Shown: positions 10,173-22,268, numbered from the stretch's first letter. The stretch is DNA of 64,000 nt from Pholiota molesta (GCA_014925825.1 JACGCK010000079.1:124001-188000), one strand, 5' to 3'. Notes: generated by a model not told the origin, from the letters alone. A program made the numbers and translations.

Positions 10173-12649
10173 TGGTTGCACTGCTCGCTTTCACGTCGAA
10201 TTTGTTGGGATGGCGCCGCTAGCTATATTGTGTAAGCTGAACCTGAGCTATGGCGTGGTGCAATGCAGACGATTGAGGTTGGATGTCCAGAGATCATCGA
10301 AGGAATTTTCCATTCCACTCAGAACATCAACAGAACATCTTGATGTCTGAACAAGTTCAGCGGCTGCGATAAGCGTCTACATAGCTGCTACCCCAAAACT
10401 TAACCAAAACATGAGTAAAAACCTGCGAAATCGAAATTAAGTATGAAAGATTTGTTAAAATCTTATTTTCTCTATGGAGGCTAACAGCTGGAAGAACATA
10501 AGTATCCTTCAACTTTTTATTTTATTACTGACATAGTTTGGACATAGTCCCAACGAAGTCCATGCTCGCCGCTCGGTTGTGGCTCGGATGAGAGGCCCTG
10601 AGAATAAACAAACCCCAACACGACGGATCGAGCCGGCCTTTCAACGTTCTTTCTTCGTTCCAGTTCGTTCCCCCCCACCTCCATTCTAATCTTCGCAAGC
10701 GAACATGACGGGATGTGCAGGACGCGTAAACACACTCGAAACACCGCGTAACAATGAGCAGAGCACTCAAGGGTACTGGTTGTGTCGGTGAGAACCAGAC
10801 TAGGATGGCCCGAATGGCTGCTGAACGCGCTGAATCGCTGACGATACGCAAGATAGCGCAGGCCGACCGCCATTGTCATCAGGCCTGACGAATCTTAGTC
10901 TTTGACCTCACTAGCGAATCGCGTCTACCGCGGACGTCCCAAATACCTGGCCCCCTACATATCTTTCGAACTAGCGGAACTTATATGCGACGCTCAACGC
11001 AGATATGAGTGGTTGGTTGGGGCCTGCTGGGCCAATTTGGTCAACATGCATGGAATGCCACTCTGTCTCAATGCCGCCATTAACTGTGTTTTATCGCACA
11101 GCGAGTCCATCTATCCTAGTCCAAGGTTCTACTCGTACGACTGGCAACCCCGCCACGCACTGTATACATCGCTTGTTTCAGATCATCTCTGGACTCCGCT
11201 CTTGTCCGACCTTCAATTGTAGAGCATACACTCTGCTATTTTCGAGTGCGTAGCCCACGGCGCCGCTGGGCATGGAAGTTCTTGGATATCAAGTAATAGT
11301 TCAATTTGGGTGGAGATCGCGCGACCTTGAGGGCGACGCGTCGTGGCGTAGAGGTGTTTTCGTGAAAGAGTGCGTGCTGTTCTACCATTTTTGACTTATC
11401 CTTACCTCGCGCAGTGCAACTCCATCCCAATTCCGCGCTTCTTGGTGTCCATCGCACCTCACGATACCCCGCACTCAGCCCCGACCGCGCTGCCTTTGCG
11501 TGCCCTTGTTTAGTGCCCATCTCATCGCACCGCCTTTCATTACATTCCATCCTCCCCCCCCCCCCCCCCCCCCCCCGTCCTTTCACCCCCAACCACCCCT
11601 GGCCTCTCCGCCATTTCAGCATGCCCACTTTTCATATCGGAGGACGCACCTCGACCGTCCCATTATCACCACTGTTTGCGTGATATCCAGCGCCGGAGGC
11701 GGGATCTGCTGTCCTCGTCGGTGCTGATCCTGGCATACAAATCACGACGTGTGGCGTTGATCATTGATCACTGCTCTGCACTTGTGCGTCGTGGTCGCGC
11801 CTCTTTGCTTACCCATCTTGGTAGCGCTGCGGAACAGCGTGCGTGTAGTTGGCCCGAACTGAAGCACCCTTTATTGGAGTCGTTGTCACGACCGCTCTCC
11901 AATGAACGAATGAGACTCACGGCGGCTGAGCGCGAGGAACTACGATACAGCACGCTCGGTAACTGCGCTGCTGCGCTCATGCGACCAACTGGTACTAAGC
12001 GCAAACACCATCTCATCTGTCAGGTAATCATCGTCGCATCGCGAACAGGGCACCCGCGGCCCACCGTGTCGCACTCCGCCGCCTTCACTTCCGTTCAGTC
12101 CCCCTTAAAGTCTACGCAGGCCATCCACCTCCTCCCGTCGTTCTACGGCGCCTCTCCGCTCTCCACCCTTGGGTCTGCGCCGTGCCACAGCATGTGCTTG
12201 CGCCAAGCGCGATCCAATGGTTAGTGTCAGCAATCGGACGTGGCGCGCGCCGCGGCTGCGATGAAGCTTGACTTCAAGGACGTCGTTGTCAATGATGCGA
12301 TGCCGCGGCAGGGAAAGAGCCGGCGAAACGAGGCACGCGTTTGCCCCCTCGCTCTGCTCGTGCAGCTGAACTGTGTGCGCAGTTGCTGGAAGGCGGCGCT
12401 ATTGGCGAGTTGGGAGAATGTGTACGTGAGTTTGCCCGTGCATAACCAACTTGATTAAATCAGCAGCACAGATGCCGGACCCCGGCCCCGGCCCCCCGGA
12501 TGTGTTCATTCCCAAAAAGCACCAAGCCCCTCCGAATTCTCATGTCAACGTTTGTGTCAAAGATGGGTGCCATTGAGGCTGTGATTGTCGATTATCAGTA
12601 ACAATCCTCTCGTTGTTCCCTCCATCTTGTGCCGTCCGCGCGCTGCACG
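10173..12649. other. no intact gene; upstream region of NLR A, mostly part of the inverted duplication
   Basis: From about 10580 the sequence is a diverged inverted copy of 49883-51930, with shared stretches at 11005-11250, 11760-11900 and 12060-12350. ORFs here are short, overlap on both strands and are not conserved between the two copies. The region is probably non-coding, or decayed beyond recognition. Confidence 0.5.
11554..11576. repeat. 23-bp poly-C tract
   Basis: Uninterrupted run of 23 C, a likely slippage or assembly-length site. Confidence 0.95.
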
Positions 12650-15579
12650 ATGTTCGCCAAAGCGTATCAGCCTGTAATCGAAGGCGGTCAGTTCGCAAAC
12701 GTTCTTCAAGGCGACGCCCATTTCCATATCGGAGATTCGAAAGGCAGCAACAGAGGTATATATCGCACTCGTTTTGAGAGTTGAAGCAATGAATATTAAT
12801 GAATTTGTTCATGTGTTTTCTGCAGGTCTTGATCTCCTCCAACAGAACGTCGCTCCCGGAGCCTTTTACGATGCAGCCGAGCGAGGCGATCCTCCGAAAT
12901 GTTATCCCCAGACACGCTTGGCGATCCTCGCGGAAATCCAACACTGGGTACGGAACCCAGAACTTCGCAAGAAGTTGATCATGTGGATATATGGTCCAGC
13001 GGGGTCGGGCAAGTCAGCGATTGCGCAAACTATAGCGGAGATATTCGCCAAAGAAGGACTCCTTGTCGCATCGTTCTTCTTCTCTCGCACCGGCATAGGG
13101 CGCAACGACACCTCGCGATTCATTGCATCCATATCCTATCAGCTCTCCATATCAATTCCTGAGCTTCGTACACACATCACAATCGCGGTGGAACAGGATC
13201 CTCTCGTCTTCTCCCGCACGCTCTTGAGCCAAATGCAAGCGCTAGTCATTAAACCTCTTAACGACGTCACCGGAGAAATCACGCAAAATACTGTCGCCCA
13301 ACCCGGACTCGTTATTATAGATGGTTTGGATGAAGCCCAAGGAGAAAAGGAGCAGAAGGAGCTCTTACAAGCTCTTGTCACATCCATTCAAGAACTACAC
13401 ATCCCACTCATCTTCCTCGTCGCTAGCCGACCCGAACACATTATTCGACAAACGTTCAACAGGGAGCCTCTGCAGTCTTTGATGCAGGGACTGGCACTCG
13501 ACGAACACTATAAACCCGACGATGACATTCGTATCTTCCTGTTTGCAAAATTCAGCGAGATCAGAGACGTACACCCCTCTGGCAACATTCTCCCAGTACC
13601 ATGGCCGAGCCAAGATGACATCGATTATCTCGTTTTGAAGGCCTCTGGACAATTTATCTATGCCTCAACGGTCATGAAATACATCGAATCTTCGCGGCGA
13701 AATCCAACGAAGCAGCTCAAAATCATCCGCGGCTTGGCTGATCCCGGAAAGGATACCCCGTTCGCACAGCTAGATTCTCTATACAACCTCATCCTATTAT
13801 CTGTCGAGGACATAACTCGAGTTCTTGAGATCCTCGCGCTTGTCTTCTTGCAAACAGGTTACAGCCGCCGGCTGTCGGTTGATTTTATCGAAACCCTTCT
13901 GGGATACGAATCTGGAGACGTTGCGGCTGCCCTCATCGATATGCATGCCCTCGTTCAAGTACCCACATCGGACAGCAGCAACGAAAATCTCCATTTTTAC
14001 CATGCCTCTCTACACGACTTTCTTATGGATAAAAGCCGAACAGAGCGCTTCTTTCTTGACGCTAGGTTACGACATCTGGACCTGGCTCGATGTCTCTTCA
14101 GGTACATCAATACTGCGTCAGAAAAGGAGTATGCAGACAAATTCCGATTTTCTGACATATTAAATGGATTCATATGTCACTGTCTTGAAGTCCCCCATAC
14201 GGAAGAGCTTGTAAACGATTTGAAGAACTTTTCTCTGACAAGTGTCCTCTCGAATATCCAATTGGAAACATTCTATAGGACAAAATGGGATGCTTTCTTT
14301 GACCATTTGCAAACCGAGGTATGATTTATCTCCTACTTGATCGCCATTGCATACATGGCTGAAGACGCTACTTTTGACAGTGTAGTGACACCAACGCAGA
14401 CTCATATCAACGGTTAAGAGACGAGTTTGACAACTCGATTTGTAAGCGATACCAACAATATCCTGGATTCATGCAGCGCCATATTTCCGCCGTCTGGGCA
14501 ATGCCAGGCAACTATACAATTGCTATGCTGGCTTTACCAGATATCTTCGCCATATTGATGCATAGTCTGCCTCCTTCCGACGCGATTCGTCTCAGGAAGC
14601 TAGACATGGAATTATTCCGGTTCCAGAAAATGTCGTATATGGACCATGCGCAAGTTAACAACCGCAGTACTCTTCAAAACTTCTTCACTGATTCTTCCCG
14701 AGCTGGGGTTTACTTTGCGGATCAAGTCAAGTTTGGGGAACTGGCGGAAGCGATTGTAAAGGTGCTTTGTCGAAGGTATGCCTACCGATGTTGTGCTGTA
14801 AAGCGAATTTTGACATCTAACGCCAAATAATATTAAAGCGGTGACGACCGTATTCCAATTGTGGTCGGGAAGCACGGGTATGTCGATGATTCTGACTCGC
14901 TTGGATCAAAGTGGCCTTCGACACTCAAGATCCAAAATCACACCTTATATTTCTTTTCCGAGATTCTCGCTGCTGCGCCAGAAGACCCCAAGTTGGCACG
15001 ACTGTTGTGGGAGCTCGCTGTTCAGTACAAGGACGACGGTCACGATCCCATAATTGAAGGAAGGAAGACAATGGCCGATTCTGCTCTAGAATACATCAAT
15101 GTATGTGGTCTTATTCGGCGTTTATGTTCGTTCACCGAGATCACTGACGCGCGACACTTCTTCATCAGAGATGCGGCATTTTTGTTCCCGAGCATGCCCA
15201 TCAGGCGGAATGTTCGATATGCGCGAACTACAAACCGACATTTCCAACGCCATCACCCGAACCCGAAGGAACCACGAAAGACACATTTTTCACGCCCACT
15301 GAGCCTTCAACATCAACGTCCGCCCATCGTCACCTTCTAAATAGCCTATCAGTTACCTCTCGCACTGGGCCTTCAAACGCCACTCCTTCGAATTCCTCCC
15401 GTTCGCCATACAGCCAATCCGCGTCGACGTCCGCTCAGCGCTCAATGGACGGTCTACCACAGCCTCAAGGGAGATACGGGCAGTCTGCGAGCGTCGATAT
15501 TTTGCCCCAACAAAAATCGCTCAAAAAGAAGAACCCCAAAAAGCCAATATGGAACCGCATTTTTCATTCTGAAAAGTAG
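12650..15579 (+). CDS. NLR A: NACHT-type STAND NTPase with Cys/His tail
   Basis: A cytoplasmic signalling NTPase of the fungal NLR class, by family. Exons by eye: 12650-12755, 12826-14318, 14381-14775, 14839-15100, 15169-15579; all joins have GT..AG and keep frame, giving 888 aa. Exon 1 holds the short motif VIEGGQFANV. A linker (AERGDPPKCYPQTR, residues 53-66) leads into NACHT: Walker A GPAGSGKS at 92-99, Walker B LVIIDGLDE at 197-205, followed by a winged-helix-like and helical region. The last exon opens CGIFVPEHAHQAECSIC, a possible Zn site, then a Ser/Thr/Pro-rich tail ending in KKKNPKKP. There is no WD40, TPR or ankyrin array. It is the close paralog of NLR E. The ligand and downstream response are unknown. 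Confidence 0.85.
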
Positions 15580-15849
15580 GCAAAGCGTATCGTCTCGAGT
15601 ATTTCATTTTGATTTTGATTTTTGCTTTCGCCGGCGAATATGTATGAAGAATTTTGAGCCTGTATAATTTGTACACCAAGTATATACGGATTTCTGCGGA
15701 CATGGATACGGTTTCTCAATAGGGCTATCGAAGCTGCATTTTATTTGGTTATTCAAGATTTCCAGTCCCGTCATCGTAAAAAATACAAGGAGAGGTTAAG
15801 CAAGACAACGAGAATACAATGATCTTCGATTTCAATTTCACAATTCGAA

Positions 15850-17150
15850 CACAGTAATTATCGTCGACGAACGACCACGCCGGTGCCGCTCCACCATGCA
15901 AGCTAAGCACGTCTTGGCCTAGCGCCGTCACGCTGAACTGGAAGAACTGGGAGTCGCTGAACCCCAGGTGGATCGTCGCGATCGTGACCCCGTTCCACTG
16001 CACATCGATGAACGCGGCGGCCTTCTCATCAGGCGGATTGAACGAACTGGAGTGCAAGAATCCAATGCCGTACTGTGTTCCTAGCCTAGAGGGTATTCAA
16101 CGGCATGGCTGGCGTCAGGGTGCCCGCGCGCGCGTCGGAGGCGGTCGCGGAGCCTAAGAGGGCGATGGTGGTGGCATCGAGAGTGCCCCCTGGAGGGCTC
16201 GTGCCGATCCAGGGGCCATCCGACTCAGCGATACAGAAGTCGTCACAGGCGTCGAAGGCATCGAAGCCCCTGTCGATGACTTGGTTGATTCGCTGGTACC
16301 CGCGCCAGAGCGTTACAAGGAGGTTGCCTTGGCCGAAGTTGTCGGCGATGCTGGCATTAGTGGGGATAAAACACTAAAATCGTTGATTCATACTTCGCCT
16401 TAAAGCAAGGGGCGCATAGTTACTTATCATAGCACAGGTATATGTAGTAGGAATTCCGTTGACGAGAGCGCGCCAGATATTGAAGAATTGACATTCACCT
16501 CCTTGGGTGTTGGCCCAGCGAGTATTACATTGTTGCGCCCAGGCATCAACATCGAAGCGATGAAGGAAGGCAGAACCCATATACTGTGGAATAGCAAATA
16601 AGTTTTAGCTTTAACAATGAGAATACCCACGATGAACTTACACCTTGAGCATTCGTCGCAGCATTGATGGGTCCAAAAATGAACTCGTAGCCTTCGAGAG
16701 TGGCCGGAGCCACCAGCGACGTCAGCGAGAAACCGCTGCTGGCCTAATGAACGTCTTCCCAGCAGGAAGAATAGTGTCACAGAATGCTTCGCAGTCAGCA
16801 ATGTTATATGTTGCATTGTTGACGGTAGTGAAGGTCAGGAATGCCGTCCCATGGATGGAGGCATCTCGATCATTAGGACCAGTGCCAGAACCAGAAAACG
16901 CAAACTCATACGCTCGAGGGCTACGACGAGAAGGAGCGTGTCGGGAAAAAAGATCGACGTGTTGGAATATCGGTACTGTTTGTTGAACCAGAGGTCGTGA
17001 TTTGACCGTCGACCGCGGTGACGGCCGTGTCTGAAACAAGTTGGTCAGGAGCCCCTGTCGGGCCACCCTTTTGGTCAATAGTTTGTACAGTTGAGATTAT
17101 GGTGTCGTGTCCGTGATAGTATCACTAAGATCGATGACCGTGGTGAGATT
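15850..17150 (-). pseudogene. decayed gene for a Cys-rich secreted (PAN/apple-like) mushroom protein
   Basis: Minus-strand blocks in order resemble a large agaricomycete family of cysteine-rich, probably secreted proteins, recalled rather than searched. They are GTGPNDRDASIHGTAFLTF with an ADCEAFC block, LEGYEFIFGPINAAT, AQQCNTR..GGECQFFNIW, IGTSPPGGTLDA, and a C-terminal DVLSLHGGAAPAWSFVDD block. A splice donor is visible after NAATNAQG. The reading frame breaks several times: a stop plus frame change follows LTPAMPLNTL near 16090, and the N-terminal Thr-rich segment is split by a stop near 17095. No signal peptide is found, because the 5' end runs into the dispersed repeat starting near 17180. 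I infer a pseudogene. Confidence 0.6.
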
Positions 17151-17179
17151 GAACGGATGAACCTTCGATGCCGGGGGAC

Positions 17180-17665
17180 CAGTTACGCCGCGCCGTGGTC
17201 TATGTGCATGGAGTTGGAGGGACTGCCGCGAAGGTCGTGCAAAGAGCTAGCGAACATAATCCTGACGATGGGAGGTTGCATAACAAGGGATCCGTGAGGA
17301 GGAGCTCTTGCGAATGCGTGTGGAGGCGGAGGCCTCGATGTCGTGTCCCCATAGCTGTGACATAGCTACCCACTAAATGTAAAGTAGGTGCCATACACAT
17401 GAGCGGACCGTATCAATGTCCAAGTCTGTATGCCCAACCATGGAGCTGGAAGGAGTCGTGGATGCAGGGGCATGGAAGGAGGCTGGAAGGAGGTCGGAAG
17501 GAGGACGAGGACGAGAGCCTGCGAACAAAAAAGCCCATGCACGGATATAAATAGAACCAGGTTCTATCACTCCTCCACTCACTTCGACCCAGGCTTGCGC
17601 AGATGCACCGCGTCACGACGCGAAACACCATGGACGCGCATCACGCACGGAGGACTTGGGATGCA
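17180..17665 (+). repeat. dispersed repeat copy (partner inverted at 51960-52350)
   Basis: About 85% similar over 17186-17345 to the reverse complement of 52195-52350. A second shared block (AGATGCACCGCG...CATGGACGCGCATCACGCACGGAGGAC) lies near 17602-17655 and 51980-52025. Related but weaker sequence lies near 37620-37700. There is no coding capacity conserved between copies. Confidence 0.65.
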
Positions 17666-19324
17666 GATGAGATTTCATGCTGGACGGGAAAGGGTGGTGA
17701 CGGCGTAGATGAGGTGCGACTTGTTTTCATGTTGCTGCTTCCAGGGATCTCTGACATGACCTGTAGGTACTCTTGCGCCGTTGATTCATGTCTTTGCCCT
17801 CCAACGACACTCTCCCAAGATACCCATTCTTCCGCTATCACCCTGTCCCAGCTACCGCGCTCCCTCCACCCGCAGCCTCGTTGCCTTCCACATGCCTTAT
17901 CTTCTCGCAAGCGACACTTATTCAAGCCACCATCGACTCCGTCACTGGTCACTTATTCTATCAAATCGGCGTTCCCTGTCACTGCGCCGACCAACCCAAA
18001 ATCTCAGATCCTACAACCTCACGTCGCCACTCTGCTGCGTCGTACAGAGCGGAGCCTCATTCAGGCTTCAATCCATCGGAGTCACGTCGCGCCTGTTGGT
18101 TCCCATCGCATCTCGCGCCACAGGCCAAGAACACCCCGAAGACGCTACTATTTTACGTCGGGGCGAGCGTCGGCAGACGACGCGTTGCCGCTTTTCTTTG
18201 GTCTCTGTATCCTGTCGCTTCCACGATCGCATCCTACGTCTGCCTGAGCGTCCTGCGAATATCGCTTGTTCTCTTCCTGCATTACTAGGCGCACGAACGG
18301 TCCAGACTCGTTCTCAGGCAAGTACTCTCGCGCGTCGCTCACTTCTAAGAGAGGAGTAGATGGTACTGGAAAATCTGAACGCATTGATATCATACGTATG
18401 TGGTACGAGGTATGTCTTTTGCCCCATTTTTCATCATCTCTCTACTTGTTCGTTATGATAACATCTATCCCAACGGCCATTTCCAATAGATGGTTCTCAG
18501 CAAGTAGAACACCATATGATACGGCTGCAAAAATCTATGACGTTGCCTGGTTTCTCGTCTTAGTACGTTGCCATAGTGTTCATTACAAGTTGTACTTGTC
18601 GAAGTATTCTCAGACATGCGAAAGCGAGTGATGACAGCTACCCAACAGCTACGATACGTGAAGGTGTGAATCACTGCTTTATCTTCTTGGGACTTGGATA
18701 TACTTCCTCTGTCTCGGCTTTTCAACGCCAAAACTTATGGGGTTTAAATCGTCAGACCCGCTGCTGATCCATTCCTATGTGAACAGCGCGGTGCAGGCAG
18801 GCCAACTCTCCTCATTACAGTTCCTCGTTGTCTCCGCTGATCACTCATAGAAATAACCGCGCTTGTGCACTTCCTTCACTACCTCGTATACAAGCATTAG
18901 AAGGAGGTGAAATACTCCGCCGGGGTTCTTGGTTTTTGACATAGGTGCCACTACAATGTAGGTGCGTACCGCGTGGTGCCGATGCCCGGGCGCTGTTAAG
19001 ATTATAGTTGGATATGGTAATAAAATTAGATCTTTGCTGTGTTGTTGCTGTGCGGTTCTGCGTAATCAATCCAAGACCTTGCACAGAGGTGGCAAGCACT
19101 TGTACGTATTCTACATAGGACGCTCCATATTTATCCAGAAGGACAGATGTACGATGCTTTGACTCAGGGCAAATGTATGTGGCATACTTTCGCACTTTCA
19201 GTACTTCCAAAATCGTCCTCGGAACGCACAACAGAATATGCATGTAATACAATCCATCGCTGAAGCCTAATGGTACAAGAAGGTGATAACAAACAGGGGA
19301 TCTATCAATACGTGACCGCCGGTC
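17666..19324. other. no gene recognised
   Basis: Several plus-strand ORFs of 120-210 codons overlap in different frames between 17600 and 18360. They look Ser/Pro/Arg/His-rich and random, so none is called. Confidence 0.45.
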
Positions 19325-20329
19325 TCATCGATCCACTACTCCGACTTTTTCATACATCACCCTCAATTCCGCGAGGCTCGGTCTCTCCTCCACCCTCTCC
19401 CTGGTGCACGCCAAGAATATATCAAGGAAGGGTGGTGGCGGTGGAGTCATCTGCAAGACATGGTGGTTCGGCGGATTGTTGAAATAGCAAACCTCCCACA
19501 GCACGCCGCCGAGGGCGAATACGTCGCTTGCGGGAGAGAACTTGGTCTCGTCCCACGGACGGAGCTCCGGAGGATGATATGTCGCGTATTTGCACTGCAG
19601 ATCGCATAGAACGAGCGGCTCCGATTCGAGGACGTTCCGTATGGTGAGATCGCGGTGGACGATGCCGAGGGAATGCAGATATGCGACGCCATCGATGATG
19701 TCGAGCATCCAGCGTTTGATGTTCTGGATCCTTCCTTGGTCTCGGTTGAAGAGGACAGTGTCGACGAAGGATCGAGCAAACTTTGGGAACACGAGAAGGC
19801 CATCTTCTGACCGACCTAGTAGTTCCACGACACGTGGGGACCCTTTGCATTGCAGCAGGTATTTGATTTCCTGCTTGTACGTTGGCGTCTTCGTGAAGTG
19901 TTTCTCGGTGTCGACGGTGATGAGGGGCAGTTTGGCGATCTCCTGACTGCAGTCCTCGAGGTCCGAATCCGAGTCCTCTTCCATCGGTTTGTGTTCTGCT
20001 TCGCGGACGTCGTCACCTATGATCTCCAGGTCGCTATTATACCGCGGGAGATCGGCTTTCTGGCACAAGATGTCGCAGGCGAGGGTCCCTGGCCGCCCCT
20101 TGAGTTTGACGTAGTACTGCCCATCGGGTGCGTCGCCGTACCAAATCTCGCCGTCCGAGGTACGAATACGCATGTCTGCAATGGATGCGAGGTATGAGAA
20201 ATTATCGCGTCGCTGAATGAGGTCTGCGCGGACGTGGTGAACGTATGCAGAGAATGCTGCGTCGTCCCAGGACGCGTCATTTCCAGGTGCCAGAGGTGGT
20301 GTATGCGATAAGCTCATTCTGGCGTGCAA
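19325..20329 (-). CDS. protein-kinase-like protein with altered DFG motif
   Basis: Single open frame of 334 aa. Catalytic-loop motif HRDLTIRN at residues 225-232. Where DFG is expected there is CDLQ (about 242-245), directly followed by a very short activation segment and the PPE motif (253-255, APE equivalent). The F-helix Asp is in SDVFALGGVLWE (268-279) and the conserved Arg is in ERVEERPS. The N-lobe is poorly conserved: no glycine loop is obvious, and residues 100-130 are an acidic insert. This matches a large set of atypical kinase-like genes in mushroom genomes. Activity is doubtful because the Mg-binding DFG is altered. It might be a pseudokinase. The second in-frame Met (residue 5) could be the real start. 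Confidence 0.7.
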   Translation of the reverse strand: MHARMSLSHTPPLAPGNDASWDDAAFSAYVHHVRADLIQRRDNFSYLASIADMRIRTSDGEIWYGDAPDGQYYVKLKGRPGTLACDILCQKADLPRYNSDLEIIGDDVREAEHKPMEEDSDSDLEDCSQEIAKLPLITVDTEKHFTKTPTYKQEIKYLLQCKGSPRVVELLGRSEDGLLVFPKFARSFVDTVLFNRDQGRIQNIKRWMLDIIDGVAYLHSLGIVHRDLTIRNVLESEPLVLCDLQCKYATYHPPELRPWDETKFSPASDVFALGGVLWEVCYFNNPPNHHVLQMTPPPPPFLDIFLACTRERVEERPSLAELRVMYEKVGVVDR

Positions 20330-20771
20330 CGGGGACTATCGATGGGTGAAAGTCAGGCTAGTTAAGACTGACTTTGGTTCCAACTTCAACTTGTCAGAAG
20401 AGAACAACCCCAATACGAAACGTGGAGAAACGAGACGAAGGACGAGGTGATACGGAAGACTCAGCTGAAGGTGGAAACGATGGAGATAAAAGGGCCAACA
20501 AAGGAGAACCTCATACGAGCAGCTAAGTCACTCTTTGTGGATGATGAACTTGTATGGCCGCTTGATGGCCGCTACATGCCTCGCTCTATTATCTAGGGCA
20601 GATCCCAAGCATCGATAATCTCTTAAAAGACTCAGCAATGACGGCGATACAAAAATTACGCATCAAATCACATATCTCGGCAGACTGGCACACATCGTCC
20701 ATACAACTCGCAGGCAGGATTTTTGGGGATTTCCAGAAACGAGTTGCCGTGTTGAATGACTGCCCACGTCG
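20330..20771. other. no gene; flank of the gypsy element
   Basis: Upstream side of the kinase-like gene; no ORF, repeat partner or RNA seen. Confidence 0.45.
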
Positions 20772-20775
20772 CTAA
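20772..20775. repeat. gypsy target duplication CTAA, left
   Basis: CTAA before the left LTR recurs at 28860-28863 after the right LTR. The following T is ambiguous, so the duplication could be 5 bp (CTAAT). Confidence 0.7.
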
Positions 20776-21366
20776 TGAAGAAAGATCCTTTGTTACGGAT
20801 CAGGGAAATAAAATTGAGGGTAGCTGCGAAGCAAGAAGTGACTTCGTCAACTTAGACTAGGCCCGGAGTGTTAAGTATAATAGAGATAAATTTTATTCGT
20901 TCGAAAGATGTGCGAGACGAGCGAGCTGAGGCGAGACGAAGTGCTAGTGAGATTTTTGGGGTGGAAATTCACTGGGTATTTTCGTAGCTACTACAGCGGC
21001 TTAAATACCAAAAAAAAAAAGTAAAATTTTTAAAGGATCAATTCGGATTCATGGAACCTCGTAGAACTCTCTATCTGAGGTACCATGTGGTAGAGAAATT
21101 CATGGAAAGAAAAAGAAATAACGGATGCACTGGAAAAACAGTTCGGAGGCATAAAAAATGGAGAATTTGAAATACATATTACTTTTTGAGGAAATTCCGC
21201 GGGCGCTTGATCTCGTCGGCGTCCTAAAAATAGAACCCGTTCATCCTCGTCGATACGTCGTTGTCGTTCCGTCCTTCTGTGCGTAATCTTTGCGCGAGGT
21301 TTGCGCGATGCTCGCGTTAGCTCATGGTATCGATGATCCGAGCCCGGACGGAGTGGCAGCTCCACA
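20776..21366 (-). repeat. 3' LTR (591 bp)
   Basis: Same length and, by eye, same sequence as 28269-28859. In element orientation it starts TGTGGAGCTG and ends CTTTCTTCA. Confidence 0.93.
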
Positions 21367-21378
21367 TCTCCCGGGAAC
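21367..21378 (-). promoter_or_regulatory. probable polypurine tract next to the 3' LTR
   Basis: In element orientation the bases just before the 3' LTR read CCCGGGAGA, a short purine run ending at the LTR boundary, where plus-strand priming would occur. Confidence 0.5.
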
Positions 21379-21427
21379 GATTAAATACGGACCTCCGCGT
21401 CCGTGGTACCAAGGTCTCTGAAGCACC

Positions 21428-22096
21428 ATGTCTCACATCCTGCCCACGCCTGACGCTCCTGTCCCGGAACTTCAATACCCTGGAGTCGCTCAGCCTGAGC
21501 ACTTTCACACCATCGAAGTCCGCGACCCTCGAGTCCTCTTAACGCTTCAGCACGCCATAGCCGCCGCTTTCGCCGATGAAAAGAACACCCTACGCCATGT
21601 CATTCAGAAAATTGACGCTCGTAGCGACCGCATCGAATTCCTGCGTGACGAGTTCGAAAACCAACTTGAGAAGACGCTCCTCACCCGCGAAGTCGCTCGA
21701 ATCGTCGGCGTACAGACCGGTACGAGCTTTCGTACGCTCGCGAAGGCCGTATACGCGTTAGCCCCGCTCAAGGCCCGATATGGCAGCGACGAGGTGGACC
21801 CCATCTTTGAACATGTCCTCGAGCTTTGCTCTTCGCAGCACCAGGCGAACTACTTCCGATACGAGTACTACGAAGAACCTGTCGCCTTCGGAAACACGGC
21901 TACCGCCCACATTAACAACGAAATGAGGCGAGTCATCTCCCGCATGAATGCCTTCCTTGACCATTTTGAAGGGCTCGCGAACCGTGGGAACGAAGACTTG
22001 GCGATGCTAGGGAATTCGGCAGCCGAAGCAATTGATGTCGATGTCTTTGGCGACTATGAGGATTCCGACGAGGCGAGGGGAGAAGTGAAGGAGTAA
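21428..22096 (+). CDS. antisense accessory ORF of the gypsy element (222 aa)
   Basis: I do not recognise this protein. It is a complete ATG-to-stop frame inside the element but opposite in strand to Gag-Pol, 172 bp beyond the end of pol. The composition is protein-like: acidic overall, with a helical, probably coiled-coil stretch around residues 50-100 (EKNTLRHVIQKI.. RIEFLRDEFENQLEKTL) and an acidic C-terminus (DVDVFGDYEDSDEARGE). A TTAAATA sequence lies at 21381, just after the 3' LTR, so transcription could start at or near that LTR. Antisense ORFs are not standard in gypsy elements. It could be an accessory gene, a captured host gene or a chance frame. Its length and intactness favour a gene. 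Confidence 0.6.
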   Translation: MSHILPTPDAPVPELQYPGVAQPEHFHTIEVRDPRVLLTLQHAIAAAFADEKNTLRHVIQKIDARSDRIEFLRDEFENQLEKTLLTREVARIVGVQTGTSFRTLAKAVYALAPLKARYGSDEVDPIFEHVLELCSSQHQANYFRYEYYEEPVAFGNTATAHINNEMRRVISRMNAFLDHFEGLANRGNEDLAMLGNSAAEAIDVDVFGDYEDSDEARGEVKE

Positions 22097-22268
22097 CCAA
22101 GAGGAGAAAAAGTCGCGGGAAATTTTATTAGGGGTTGAGACTTCGTAGAAAGAACTGAGAGGGGATAAAAAAATAAATTTATGTGTTGAAAAACTTTCGT
22201 TTGAGTGTTGATTGATCAATTAGGGATACTAGCAATACTTTTGGGAGGGTTTGGCACGAGCCTGCTGC

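Larger units (their letters stand above)
10580..15755 (+). repeat. left copy of a 5.2-kb inverted segmental duplication
   Basis: Contains NLR A plus about 2 kb upstream and 180 bp downstream. The partner is at 46550-51930 in the opposite orientation. Exons are strongly conserved. Upstream sequence is clearly alignable but has many indels. The 3' ends lose similarity just past a shared GATACGGTTTNTCAATAGGG stretch (about 15704-15724). Confidence 0.75.

Noticed and set aside
17603..18359. Three overlapping plus-strand ORFs of 160-214 codons
   Set aside because: Open in several frames at once, which reflects low stop density, not coding.
21030..21365. 111-codon ORF inside the gypsy LTR (and its extension at 28523-28948)
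   Set aside because: Lies within LTR sequence in the direction of Gag-Pol; both copies are the same only because the LTRs are the same.
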